From assembly GCA_002703065.1 (NCBI GenBank), contig PAEO01000019.1:90890-103676 (forward strand): 12,787 bases of DNA, read 5' to 3'. Under the pieces are notes generated by a model. That model was not told the DNA's origin. It saw nothing but the letters and a program-made list of their open reading frames with translations, and ran no database searches. Origin of the DNA: Flavobacteriaceae bacterium (lineage in GTDB: Bacteria > Bacteroidota > Bacteroidia > Flavobacteriales > Flavobacteriaceae). Shown one piece after another: positions 1 through 7,113 of the stretch. The translations under genes were made by a program, and so were the position numbers. How positions within the stretch are numbered: position 1 is the stretch's first letter; each line of letters opens with the position of its first letter.

Positions 1-1679
1 ATTAAGAATTTATTTATCACCCATATTAATAATGAAACAATTAAGAAATGAATTAAATAAGATCTTGGTTTTCCTTCTCCATGAACAGTTGTAAATACTC
101 TATCCCATCTTATTTTCCAATTTTTAAATCCATCATTAATTCCCTCTATACTCATCCAAATGAATACAGGTTTACCCACTATGTGATCTTCTGGAACAAA
201 CCCCCAAACTCTACTGTCTTCAGAATTATATCTGTTATCTCCCATCATCCAGTAATAATCTAGTTTAAATTCATAATTGACATTTGGTTTGTTGTTAATA
301 AGAATTGTATTGTTGTTAACATCTAGTAAGTTTTTTTCATATTCTCTGATTATTCTTTTGTATAAGGGTAAGTTTGCTAATGACAATTGAACTTTGTTTC
401 CTTTTTTTGGAATAACTATAGGACCAAAATTATCTTCGTTCCAATCGAAAGTAATATCATTTGGGAAATATGAAACATTATATGATTTTGAATTTTTATA
501 GACTCTTTTTACACTATCAACAGAATTCGTATTCTTTAACTTTTCATAATCACTAGTTGTTAAACTTAAATTTTTTTCTTTTTGATTAACTTCTTTTACA
601 GAAAGTCGATTATTTACAATGACGTCTCTTGGAATTCCATTTGAATCAGTAATTAACGTAAATTTTGAAGGATCATTATCAATTATTTGTAAAATATATG
701 GTCTAATTTCATTAAATGAATTTTGGTTAATATTGTTTATAATAAACCTTCTTTGAAAATTATTAATTTTTAATTTAATCAACTCTCTAGCAGAAATTCC
801 AGATTTTGAATAAGCTTTATATCTGTATAATGGTTTTGCTCTGTAAGGCAGTTCGCTTAATTTACCATTTATAAAAACTAATCCATCTTTAATTTCTAAT
901 GTATCACCTGGGATTGCTACTGCTCTTTTAACATAATTTGATTTTTTATCTAATGGTTTTTTAACACCTTTCTCTCGAACAAAAAATTGTCTAACAGTAT
1001 CAGCTGGCCAATTAAAAGTTACTATTTCATTTCTTTTTATACTTTGTATTTTCGGGAATCTCAGATAGGGTAGTTGAGGTTTATTTAAATATGATTTGAT
1101 TCCAGTACCAATTATAGTGTCATGAACCATTGGAAATGATAAAACTGTATTTGGAACTCTAGCACCGTAATGATACTTGCTAACAAATAAAAAATCACCA
1201 ATTAAAAGACTTTTCTCAAGTGATCCAGTCGGAATAATAAATGGTTGAATAAAATATGTGTGTACTATAGTCGCAAGAGTAATTGCGTATATAAGAGAGC
1301 TTATAAATTCTCCGAATGCAGGTTTGGGTTTTAATTTTTCTTCATTTATAAATTTTGAATTTTTGTCAAAATTTATTGAATATATGTATAATCCTAAAGT
1401 TGCAATTACTAATAGAGCATCAGTTTTTTTTGATTGACCAAATGACCGTAGTATTTCAGTCCATATTGCAGGAAAAATAAATAGATTTACAATTGGAATA
1501 AATAGTAAAATTAACCACCACCAAGGCTTATTTAAAAATTTTAATAAAACTAATCCATTATATATAGGAATGAAGCTATATAAAGCGTTGTAACCAGCCT
1601 TTTTATATAGATTGAATGTCCCTAATCCATGAATAATTTGAACAGTAAAAAAGAAAATTAACCATTCGCTCCAAATCAT
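1..1679 (-). CDS. lepB: Signal peptidase I (Bacteroidota long form), 3' end outside window
   Basis: Membrane-bound leader peptidase that removes signal peptides from exported proteins; active site on the periplasmic side. About 559 codons are visible and no stop is reached at base 1. The N-terminal ~105 residues are hydrophobic with several membrane segments (WWWLILLFIPIVNLFIF and neighbours), as in Bacteroidota LepB. Catalytic motif IPTGSLEKSLLIGDFLFVSK contains Ser153. The Lys general base is Lys251 in YVKRAVAIPGD. The conserved MGDNR box lies at 479-483, followed by SEDSRVWGFVPEDHIVGK. A long insertion between the Lys box and the GDN box accounts for the size compared with E. coli LepB (about 324 aa). 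A last hydrophobic helix (YLIHFLIVSLLIWVI) sits close to the window edge, so probably only a few codons are missing. The ATG is forced: an in-frame TAA lies one codon further upstream (1683-1685). It follows dapB by 27 nt and is probably co-transcribed. Confidence 0.95.
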   Translation of the reverse strand, partial: MIWSEWLIFFFTVQIIHGLGTFNLYKKAGYNALYSFIPIYNGLVLLKFLNKPWWWLILLFIPIVNLFIFPAIWTEILRSFGQSKKTDALLVIATLGLYIYSINFDKNSKFINEEKLKPKPAFGEFISSLIYAITLATIVHTYFIQPFIIPTGSLEKSLLIGDFLFVSKYHYGARVPNTVLSFPMVHDTIIGTGIKSYLNKPQLPYLRFPKIQSIKRNEIVTFNWPADTVRQFFVREKGVKKPLDKKSNYVKRAVAIPGDTLEIKDGLVFINGKLSELPYRAKPLYRYKAYSKSGISARELIKLKINNFQRRFIINNINQNSFNEIRPYILQIIDNDPSKFTLITDSNGIPRDVIVNNRLSVKEVNQKEKNLSLTTSDYEKLKNTNSVDSVKRVYKNSKSYNVSYFPNDITFDWNEDNFGPIVIPKKGNKVQLSLANLPLYKRIIREYEKNLLDVNNNTILINNKPNVNYEFKLDYYWMMGDNRYNSEDSRVWGFVPEDHIVGKPVFIWMSIEGINDGFKNWKIRWDRVFTTVHGEGKPRSYLIHFLIVSLLIWVINKFL

Positions 1680-1706
1680 AAATTAAAAATATTAATAATC
1701 ATAAAA

Positions 1707-2411
1707 TTAAAACTTTATATCACTAAGGAAATCTTCCATAGTGAAAAAACCTTTTTTTGAAATAATCCATTCCGCACAGATAACAGCCCCTACAGCAAAT
1801 CCCTTACGGTTTTTAGCATCATGAGAAATAGAAATAGAATCAATTTCAGATTCATAAATAACATTATGCAATCCTTTTACATCATCTTTTCTTTCACATT
1901 TAATTTCAAGTTTACTTTTATCTTTTTTCAAAGACCAACCTTCTAGTGATAAATTATTGACTATTGAATCAGCTAGTTTTATTGCAGTTCCACTCGGTTT
2001 ATCGATTTTTTTTGTGTGATGAACTTCCTTCATCTTGACAGAATAATCTGAAAAATCTGACATTATCTCGGATAAGTATTTGTTTAATTTAATAAATAGA
2101 TTAACTCCTATGCTAAAGTTGGGTGAAAACAAAAATGTACCATTATTTTTATTACACAATAATTTTATTTCCTCATAACTATCAAGCCAACCAGTAGTTC
2201 CGCAAACTACAGGGATATTATTTATTAAACATTTTGTAATATTTTGAACTGCAGATGAGGGTGTTGAAAAAATGATTGCTATTTCTGTATCTTTAAAATC
2301 TTCATTATTGTTTTCAATATCTATAACTTTCGAAACTTGATGTCCTCTAGAAACTAAAACTTTTTCAATTTCTTTACCCATTTTTCCGTAACCAATAATT
2401 GCAACTTTCAT
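1707..2411 (-). CDS. dapB: 4-hydroxy-tetrahydrodipicolinate reductase
   Basis: Cytosolic NAD(P)H-dependent reductase of the diaminopimelate/lysine pathway, producing tetrahydrodipicolinate from the DapA product. At 234 aa it has the usual short Bacteroidota length (E. coli about 273). The dinucleotide-binding loop GYGKMG is at residues 7-12. CGTTGW (70-75) and SPNFSIGVN (96-104) mark the cofactor/substrate junction. The family signature EVHHTKKIDKPSGTA (129-143) carries His131 and Lys135, matching E. coli His159 and Lys163. All key residues are present, so it should be active. The start codon overlaps the stop of the upstream DUF5683 gene by one base (TAATG), implying translational coupling. 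It lies between DUF5683 and lepB, the usual order in this phylum. Confidence 0.96.
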   Translation of the reverse strand: MKVAIIGYGKMGKEIEKVLVSRGHQVSKVIDIENNNEDFKDTEIAIIFSTPSSAVQNITKCLINNIPVVCGTTGWLDSYEEIKLLCNKNNGTFLFSPNFSIGVNLFIKLNKYLSEIMSDFSDYSVKMKEVHHTKKIDKPSGTAIKLADSIVNNLSLEGWSLKKDKSKLEIKCERKDDVKGLHNVIYESEIDSISISHDAKNRKGFAVGAVICAEWIISKKGFFTMEDFLSDIKF

Positions 2412-2938
2412 TATAAAACTAATTTTAATTTTACGCCAATTGAGGTTGAGTTTGTGAGATTATCATTTTCAAAATACGGATTTAAAGATAAGTTTTCATT
2501 TACATTATAATCTAATAAATGAGCATCAATATTGGCATCAAGTATATTTAAAAAATAAAACCCAACCATAAAAATCATTGATAGATCTTTGAATCTTCTA
2601 TGAAAATCCTGTCCATCTAGTAAACGATCATCATTAATTATTAAACCCTGAAACTCATCATCTTTGAATCCAGCTTTTCTTCTTTTATAAGCATTTCTAT
2701 ATGAAAAATATTTTTTTCTATTGAAATCATAGGAATATACTGAAATACCAATTGCAGTATATACAATTGGCACTTTCCATAATTTTTTATTGTAAACCTG
2801 ACCTAAACCAGGTAAGACAGCAGAGTAAAAAGCTGCTTTAGAGGGTCTTAAAATGCTTTCATTGTCAAAAGAACCAGATTGAGTAAAACCCTTTATAAAA
2901 AAAGCTAAGAAAAAAAAAGTTAATAATCTTTTATTCAT
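2411..2938 (-). CDS. DUF5683-domain envelope protein of unknown function
   Basis: 175-residue exported or membrane protein. Residues 1-20 look like a signal peptide (KR, a Phe/Leu-rich core, then GFTQ). The following region RPSKAAFYSAVLPGLGQVYN (about 32-51) is the hallmark of DUF5683 proteins; 'PGLGQxYN' is widely conserved there. Hydrophobic stretches around 55-70 (VPIVYTAIGISVYSY) and 118-135 (SMIFMVGFYFLNILDA) suggest membrane association. The C-terminus ends in alternating polar/hydrophobic residues (SIGVKLKLVL), which could be a beta strand. No catalytic motif is visible and the function is unknown. The start overlaps the end of parB by 8 nt and the stop overlaps dapB by 1 nt. The position between parB and dapB is a recurrent Bacteroidota arrangement, which supports the assignment but says little about role. 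Confidence 0.85.
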   Translation of the reverse strand: MNKRLLTFFFLAFFIKGFTQSGSFDNESILRPSKAAFYSAVLPGLGQVYNKKLWKVPIVYTAIGISVYSYDFNRKKYFSYRNAYKRRKAGFKDDEFQGLIINDDRLLDGQDFHRRFKDLSMIFMVGFYFLNILDANIDAHLLDYNVNENLSLNPYFENDNLTNSTSIGVKLKLVL

Positions 2939-3794
2939 TAAGTTTATTAAGAATAGAAATTAAATCATTTTTATTTTCAAAATTAAATGATATTTGAGCT
3001 TTTCCTCCTTTGGTGCTAATTTTTAAATTATAATCAAACTTTTTATTTATTTCATCAATAATTTTAATTACTTCAGAGTCTATTTTTTTAAATTTTTTAT
3101 TATTTCTATTTCCATCAAGATTTTTAATCAAATCTTCTGTTTGTCTGACGGAGAATTTATTTTTTAATATTTTTTCATATATGGATAATTGAATTTCTTG
3201 ACTTTCAATTCCAATTAAGGCTCTACCATGTCCCATACTAATAAATTCATCTCTAATTCCACTTTGAATTATAGGATTCAATTTTAATAATCTCATGTAG
3301 TTGCTTATTGTTGATCTATCTTTACCAACTCTCTTACTCATTTGATCATGAGAAATTTTTAATTCTTCAATTAATCTTTTGTATGATATAGCTATTTCAA
3401 TTGGATCTAAATCTTTTCTTTGAATATTTTCAACAAGAGCCATTTCAAGAGAAGTTTGATCATCTGCTTCACGCACGTAAGCTGGAATTTCATTAAGATT
3501 CAAAAATTTGAAAGCTCTTAATCTTCTTTCTCCAGATATTAATTCATAATTATCATTGTTTTTTTGAACAGTTATAGGTTGTATTAGTCCTAATTCCTTA
3601 ATGGATGATGCTAATTCCTCTATAGCTTTTTGATCAAAATTTGTTCTTGGCTGATTAGGATTTAATTTTATGTTATTTATTGATATTCTAGAAATTCCGC
3701 TTATTAGATTATCGGAAAACCTATTATTATCATTTTCATTAAGGATGGCTGATAAACCTCTTCCTAAAACTCTTTTTTTGTATGCTTTTGCCAA
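2931..3794 (-). CDS. parB: Chromosome-partitioning protein ParB (TTG start)
   Basis: CTP-dependent DNA clamp that loads at parS and works with ParA to segregate the replicated origin. 287 residues. The N-terminal KKRVLGRGLSAIL (6-18) is the typical chromosomal ParB leader. NPNQPR is at 45-50. The CTP-binding motif GERRLRA is at 88-94, followed by ENIQRKDLDPIE (122-133). A helix-turn-helix (about 148-169, containing KRVGKDRSTISNYMRLL) should read parS. A lysine-rich linker leads to the C-terminal dimerisation region. The start codon is TTG at 3794-3792: an in-frame stop (3803-3801) lies three codons upstream and no ATG lies between, and the TTG gives the expected N-terminus. One base separates it from the parA stop, so coupling is likely. 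No convincing parS site was found in the window. Confidence 0.96.
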   Translation of the reverse strand: MAKAYKKRVLGRGLSAILNENDNNRFSDNLISGISRISINNIKLNPNQPRTNFDQKAIEELASSIKELGLIQPITVQKNNDNYELISGERRLRAFKFLNLNEIPAYVREADDQTSLEMALVENIQRKDLDPIEIAISYKRLIEELKISHDQMSKRVGKDRSTISNYMRLLKLNPIIQSGIRDEFISMGHGRALIGIESQEIQLSIYEKILKNKFSVRQTEDLIKNLDGNRNNKKFKKIDSEVIKIIDEINKKFDYNLKISTKGGKAQISFNFENKNDLISILNKLNE

Positions 3795-3795
3795 A

Positions 3796-4557
3796 CTAAT
3801 TTAAATTAATTATTTCTTGTGCAAATTTAATATAACTTTTCGACCCTTTACTTGTTGCACTATATTCAATTATGCTTTCTCCATAGCTAGGGGCTTCGCC
3901 TATACTTACATTTCTTGGTATAATTGATTGAAAAACCATACTTCCAAAATGTTTTTTAACATCTTCTCTAACTTGTTTGGATAGCCTTAATCTTGTATCA
4001 AACATTGTTAATAGAATTCCTTCAATTTCTAAATCTTTATTATGAACTTGTTGTACACCCTTTATGGTATTAAGTAATTTTCCAAGACCTTCCAAAGCAA
4101 AATATTCACATTGAATTGGAATTATTACAGAATTGGAAGCTGTAAGTGCATTTAAAGTAATTAATCCAAGTGATGGAGGGCAATCTATAATTATAAAATC
4201 ATAATCGTTTTTAACACTTTTTAAAACATCTTTAAAAATATATTCTCTTTTATCAACATCAACTAACTCAATCTCTATTGCAACAAGATCAATATTAGCT
4301 GGAATTAGATCAAGATTTGGACTGTTGGTTTTAATAATAGCATCCCTAGGAATACATTTATTTAAAATAAGATCATAGGTCGATAATTTAAAATCTTCGG
4401 AATTTACTCCTATACCTGATGATGCATTTCCTTGTGGATCAGCATCAATCAACAATATTTTCTTCTCCAATATACCTAAAGCAGCAGCTAAACTAACAGA
4501 AGTAGTTGTTTTTCCAACTCCGCCTTTTTGATTTGAAATAGAAATTATTTTACCCAT
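3796..4557 (-). CDS. parA: Chromosome-partitioning ATPase ParA (Soj family)
   Basis: Deviant Walker-type ATPase that binds DNA non-specifically and is stimulated by ParB to move origins apart. 253 aa, the normal length for chromosomal ParA/Soj. The deviant Walker A motif KGGVGKTT is at 11-18, with the signature Lys11 and the P-loop Lys16. Switch I region LIDADPQGNASSGIG lies near 37-51. Walker B/switch II FIIIDCPPSLGLITLNAL lies near 125-142. The start (ATG 4557) overlaps the ftsB-like stop by one base, and the TAG stop is one base from the parB TTG. Located upstream of parB, as normal. Chromosomal rather than plasmid origin is indicated by neighbouring housekeeping genes. Confidence 0.97.
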   Translation of the reverse strand: MGKIISISNQKGGVGKTTTSVSLAAALGILEKKILLIDADPQGNASSGIGVNSEDFKLSTYDLILNKCIPRDAIIKTNSPNLDLIPANIDLVAIEIELVDVDKREYIFKDVLKSVKNDYDFIIIDCPPSLGLITLNALTASNSVIIPIQCEYFALEGLGKLLNTIKGVQQVHNKDLEIEGILLTMFDTRLRLSKQVREDVKKHFGSMVFQSIIPRNVSIGEAPSYGESIIEYSATSKGSKSYIKFAQEIINLN

Positions 4558-4868
4558 TAGTCTTTAAATTCAATAATATAAATATCCTCATTTTGTTTTT
4601 TCATAAATAATTTTTCTCGTGCATACCTTTCTAAGCTGTCTGGATTATTTAATGATGAAATGATTTTTTTATCGATATCGATTTGGTTTTGAAGCTCTTT
4701 TTTTCTTTCCTCAAGTTCATTTATTTCTTTATTTAATTTAATATTAACCAAAAACGAATTAGAATCAAATAAAAAAATCCAAACTAAAAATACAGTTGTA
4801 GACAATAGATAAATGTTTTTAAAATAATTGAGAAATTTTGAATTTGCTATTTTACTTTTTAAACTCAT
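4557..4868 (-). CDS. FtsB/DivIC-family septum formation protein
   Basis: Small bitopic divisome protein, 103 aa, expected to join the FtsQLB/DivIB-FtsL-DivIC complex that activates septal peptidoglycan synthesis. A short basic cytoplasmic tail (MSLKSKIANSK) precedes one transmembrane helix (about 18-35, IYLLSTTVFLVWIFLFDS). A coiled coil follows (about 43-72, KLNKEINELEERKKELQNQI). The family C-terminal signature LERYAREKLFMKK continues into EDIYIIEF. Its 5' end overlaps the uridine kinase by 17 nt and its stop overlaps parA by one base. Pairing with a uridine kinase gene is common in flavobacteria. Placement directly before parAB puts division and segregation factors under the same transcript. 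Confidence 0.9.
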   Translation of the reverse strand: MSLKSKIANSKFLNYFKNIYLLSTTVFLVWIFLFDSNSFLVNIKLNKEINELEERKKELQNQIDIDKKIISSLNNPDSLERYAREKLFMKKQNEDIYIIEFKD

Positions 4869-5466
4869 TTAAAAAAGAATTTAATACTTGTTCTATAATC
4901 TCAAAATTATCATTTGATTTTAAAATTACATCAGCATATTCTTTTGTTTTATCAACATATTTATTGTGCATTACATCTATCATGCTTTTAAATCTATTTT
5001 CAACTTCATTTCTATCTCTTCCTCTTTCTATAATATCTCTGTGAAGCCTTCTGCTATGTCTGATTTTGTAATTTATATCCAAATAAATCTTTAGGTCAAA
5101 GCATTTTCTTAATCTTTTCTCAAGAAATATAAAAAGACCCTCAGTAATTATAAAACTACTATTAGTAACTAATTTTGTTTGTTTTGTTCTGTTATGAAGT
5201 TTGTAAGAATAAATTGGAATCTTTACATCTTTACCTTTTTTTAAAGCACATAAGTGTTGATAAAATAATTCAATATCAATGCTTTTAGGACTATCAAAGT
5301 TTACATTACATCTTTCTTCAAAACTTATATTAGATAAGTCCTTGTAGTAATTGTCTAGACTAATTTCATTAGCTGAATAATTAAAATTTTTTAAGTATTG
5401 CGAGATTTTATTTGATAGTGTTGTTTTTCCAGATGCTGTACCACCACATATTCCTATCAATATCAT
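4852..5466 (-). CDS. udk: Uridine kinase
   Basis: Cytosolic pyrimidine-salvage kinase phosphorylating uridine or cytidine to UMP or CMP. 204 aa, close to the usual length. The P-loop GGTASGKTT is at 8-16. LDNYYKDL (37-44) and NFDSPKS (56-62) match the conserved LDxYYxD and NFDHPxA-type nucleoside-binding segments. IITEGLFIF (107-115) is the Walker-B-like region. The lid RDIIERGRDR (143-152) carries the arginines typical of uridine kinases. The start overlaps the cytochrome c stop by one base (TAATG), and the 3' end overlaps the FtsB-like gene by 17 nt. The lone replacement of NFDHP by NFDSP is a minor variation and should not abolish activity. Confidence 0.94.
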   Translation of the reverse strand: MILIGICGGTASGKTTLSNKISQYLKNFNYSANEISLDNYYKDLSNISFEERCNVNFDSPKSIDIELFYQHLCALKKGKDVKIPIYSYKLHNRTKQTKLVTNSSFIITEGLFIFLEKRLRKCFDLKIYLDINYKIRHSRRLHRDIIERGRDRNEVENRFKSMIDVMHNKYVDKTKEYADVILKSNDNFEIIEQVLNSFLNEFKK

Positions 5467-5846
5467 TATTTGAGATTTTTTATATACTCTTCAGTGATAG
5501 TTTTGTCATATTTATTTCCCCAACTATTCAAGATATAATTAAGAACATCTGCGACTTCATCTTCATATAGCCCCATGTCTTCCATCTGAGTATTGTATTT
5601 AACACCATTCACAATGATTTCACCTTCAATACCACCTTGTTTAACAGCCAAAATACTTTCTTTTAAATGCTTAAATAAAAAGTCAGATTTAGCTAGTGGG
5701 GGGTAGATGCCTTCAACACCTTTACCATCAGGCATGTGACATCTTAAACATAAATCTTGATACAATAATTTTCCTCTTTGAATGGACTCATCTTTTTCTT
5801 GAGAAAAAATAAAAGTTGAAAAGAGTAATAAAACAATTAGTCTCAT
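5466..5846 (-). CDS. Small periplasmic c-type cytochrome, likely partner of the adjacent PQQ dehydrogenase
   Basis: 126-residue monohaem class I cytochrome c. A Sec signal peptide (about 1-15, MRLIVLLLFSTFIFS) sends it to the periplasm. The haem-binding motif CLRCH is at 33-37 (Cys33, Cys36, axial His37). Downstream YPPLAKSDFL and TQMEDMGLYEDEVADVLNYI match the usual 'PPLAxSDF...MPxfg.LsdeeiAdVltYi' pattern. The sixth ligand is probably Met88, with Met91 as an alternative. The start overlaps the PQQ dehydrogenase stop by 4 nt (ATGA), the strongest coupling in this run. That suggests it accepts electrons from the dehydrogenase and passes them toward a terminal oxidase; the pairing is inferred from context. 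Similar domains occur fused to sugar dehydrogenases in other Bacteroidota. Confidence 0.9.
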   Translation of the reverse strand: MRLIVLLLFSTFIFSQEKDESIQRGKLLYQDLCLRCHMPDGKGVEGIYPPLAKSDFLFKHLKESILAVKQGGIEGEIIVNGVKYNTQMEDMGLYEDEVADVLNYILNSWGNKYDKTITEEYIKNLK

Positions 5847-6961
5847 TTTTTAGGAACTAATTTGAATATTCCTTTATTTTCAACTCCAATATAGATGTAT
5901 CCATCAGGACTTATTTTAACATCTCTAACTCTACCAATTGAATCAGCAACTTTTTCTCTATATGTAACTTCGTTTTTTTTATTTAAAACAAGTCTTTCCA
6001 AATATTGAAACTTCAAAGATCCAACTAACAAACTGCCATTCCATTTCTTATATCTCTTTGAGTCCAAAAATGCAAATCCACTTGGACCAATTGATGGTAC
6101 CCAATAGTATAGAGGTTGTTCCATTCCAGGCAAATCTTTATCATCTGTTATGGTGGTTCCACTATAATTAATACCATATGTAATCTTTGGCCATCCATAA
6201 TTTTTTCCAGGTTCAACAATGTTAATTTCATCTCCTCCACGTGGTCCATGCTCATGAGTCCATATTTCACCACTTTTTGGATGTAAAAACATTCCTTGTG
6301 GATTTCTGTGACCATAAGAATAGGTAGCTTCCTTTATATTTTCTTTACCTGCAAATGGATTATCAACAGGAATTGATCCATCATCATGTATTCTATAAAC
6401 TTTTCCACCATCAAGATCTAAATTTTGAGGGTTTTTATCTCTATTTCCTCTGTCACCAATTGTGAAGAAAAGAAATCCATCTTTATCAAATTGTAATCTT
6501 GATCCATAATGCTGACCTTTTGTTGAATTTTCTTCACCCTTGTATAAAACTTCAACGTCATTTAATTTATTGTTAACAAACTTCGCTCTAGCAATAGCAG
6601 TGTTACCCCCACCTTGTTCTCTAGAACCAGATGCGTATGACATGTATATTAGGTTATTATTTTTAAAATCTGGATGTAACTCTAAGTCTAAAAGTCCTCC
6701 TTGACCTCTGAAATAAACTTCAGGAACATTTTCAACTTTAACTGCTTCATTGTTTTTAACAATGTAGATTTCACCTTTTTTTTCAGCATACATGATCGTG
6801 CTTTCATCTAAAAACTCAATACTCCATGGAATATCTACATCTTTATAAACATTAATGATTTCATAATTTTCTTCACTTGGTGAAACAATTGAATTATCTT
6901 TTTGTGCACAAGAAGCATTCAAAAAAAGAAAACATAATAAAGTAAATTTTGGATTTTTCAT
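5843..6961 (-). CDS. PQQ-dependent aldose sugar dehydrogenase (soluble GDH/Asd family), probable lipoprotein
   Basis: Six-bladed beta-propeller quinoprotein of the soluble glucose dehydrogenase/YliI family, oxidising aldose sugars at C1 in the periplasm. 372 aa, in the family range. The N-terminus is a signal peptide ending LNASC (Cys18), a plausible though imperfect lipobox that would anchor it to a membrane. Family landmarks: IPWSIEFL (44-51), GQGGLLDLELHPDF (86-99), GQHYGSRLQFD (149-159) with the likely catalytic His151, IGDRG (168-172), YGHRNPQGM (216-224), and WTHEHGPRGGDEIN (234-247), which forms the cofactor/substrate pocket. The start is fixed by an in-frame stop immediately upstream (6964-6962). 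It is the first protein gene after the tRNA and overlaps the cytochrome c gene by 4 nt. The natural sugar cannot be read from sequence, and PQQ synthesis genes are not in the window. Confidence 0.93.
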   Translation of the reverse strand: MKNPKFTLLCFLFLNASCAQKDNSIVSPSEENYEIINVYKDVDIPWSIEFLDESTIMYAEKKGEIYIVKNNEAVKVENVPEVYFRGQGGLLDLELHPDFKNNNLIYMSYASGSREQGGGNTAIARAKFVNNKLNDVEVLYKGEENSTKGQHYGSRLQFDKDGFLFFTIGDRGNRDKNPQNLDLDGGKVYRIHDDGSIPVDNPFAGKENIKEATYSYGHRNPQGMFLHPKSGEIWTHEHGPRGGDEINIVEPGKNYGWPKITYGINYSGTTITDDKDLPGMEQPLYYWVPSIGPSGFAFLDSKRYKKWNGSLLVGSLKFQYLERLVLNKKNEVTYREKVADSIGRVRDVKISPDGYIYIGVENKGIFKLVPKK

Positions 6962-6982
6962 TTAATTAAATTAATAAAAAAG

Positions 6983-7056
6983 TCGGGATGACAAGATTTG
7001 AACTTGCGACCCCACGCACCCCATGCGTGTACGCTACCAGACTGCGCCACATCCCG
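6983..7056 (-). tRNA. tRNA-Pro (GGG anticodon)
   Basis: 74-nt cloverleaf on the minus strand. The acceptor stem CGGGATG/CATCCCG is fully paired. The D-arm is GCGC/GCGT around AGTCTGGTA. The anticodon stem CACGC/GCGTG encloses loop ATGGGGT, giving anticodon GGG (proline, codons CCC/CCU) with G37, as expected for tRNA-Pro. The T-arm is GCAAG/CTTGT with loop TTCAAAT. The discriminator base is A, and CCA is not encoded. Only 21 nt separate its 3' end from the dehydrogenase ATG and no terminator hairpin is seen there, so it may be the first element of the long minus-strand transcript. Confidence 0.97.
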
Positions 7057-7062
7057 ATTTAT

Positions 7063-7070
7063 CAAATATA
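7063..7070 (-). promoter_or_regulatory. Bacteroidota-type -7 promoter element for tRNA-Pro
   Basis: On the minus strand this reads TATATTTG, an exact match to the Bacteroidota -7 consensus TAnnTTTG. It ends 6 nt before the first base of the tRNA, so transcription would begin at or next to the mature 5' end. No clear -33 TTG is visible upstream. Instead that position falls in long A/T tracts (7083-7113), which may act as an UP-like or bent-DNA element. The same promoter could drive the whole minus-strand gene run. Confidence 0.55.
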
Positions 7071-7082
7071 AAGTAAGAACAT

Positions 7083-7113
7083 AAAAAGAAAAAACTTAAT
7101 TTTTTTTCTTTTT
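7083..7113. repeat. Perfect 12-bp A/T inverted repeat
   Basis: Left arm AAAAAGAAAAAA (7083-7094) and right arm TTTTTTCTTTTT (7102-7113) are exact reverse complements, including the single G/C pair. They surround a 7-nt loop CTTAATT. It lies in the divergent region about 27-57 nt upstream of the tRNA, over the expected -33 area. It could form a weak AT hairpin or, more likely, provide intrinsically curved A-tract DNA. It is too GC-poor to be a convincing intrinsic terminator. Confidence 0.5.

Noticed and set aside
81..263. Plus-strand 60-codon open frame
   Set aside because: It lies antisense to the conserved GDN box of lepB and has no recognisable protein features.
1212..1229. Signal peptidase motif with Ser-Leu instead of Ser-Met after the catalytic serine
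   Set aside because: As far as I recall, SLEKxLL variants are common in Bacteroidota LepB, so this is not a meaningful deviation.
6869..6887. parS-like sequence: TTCTTCAC ... GTGAAACA
   Set aside because: The right half matches the general parS half-site exactly, but the halves are separated by three extra bases and the left half has two mismatches. It also lies inside the dehydrogenase coding sequence. ParB sites need fixed spacing.
7083..7113. A/T inverted repeat as a rho-independent terminator
   Set aside because: The stem has a single G/C pair, no GC-rich hairpin precedes the T-run, and no gene on either strand ends into it.
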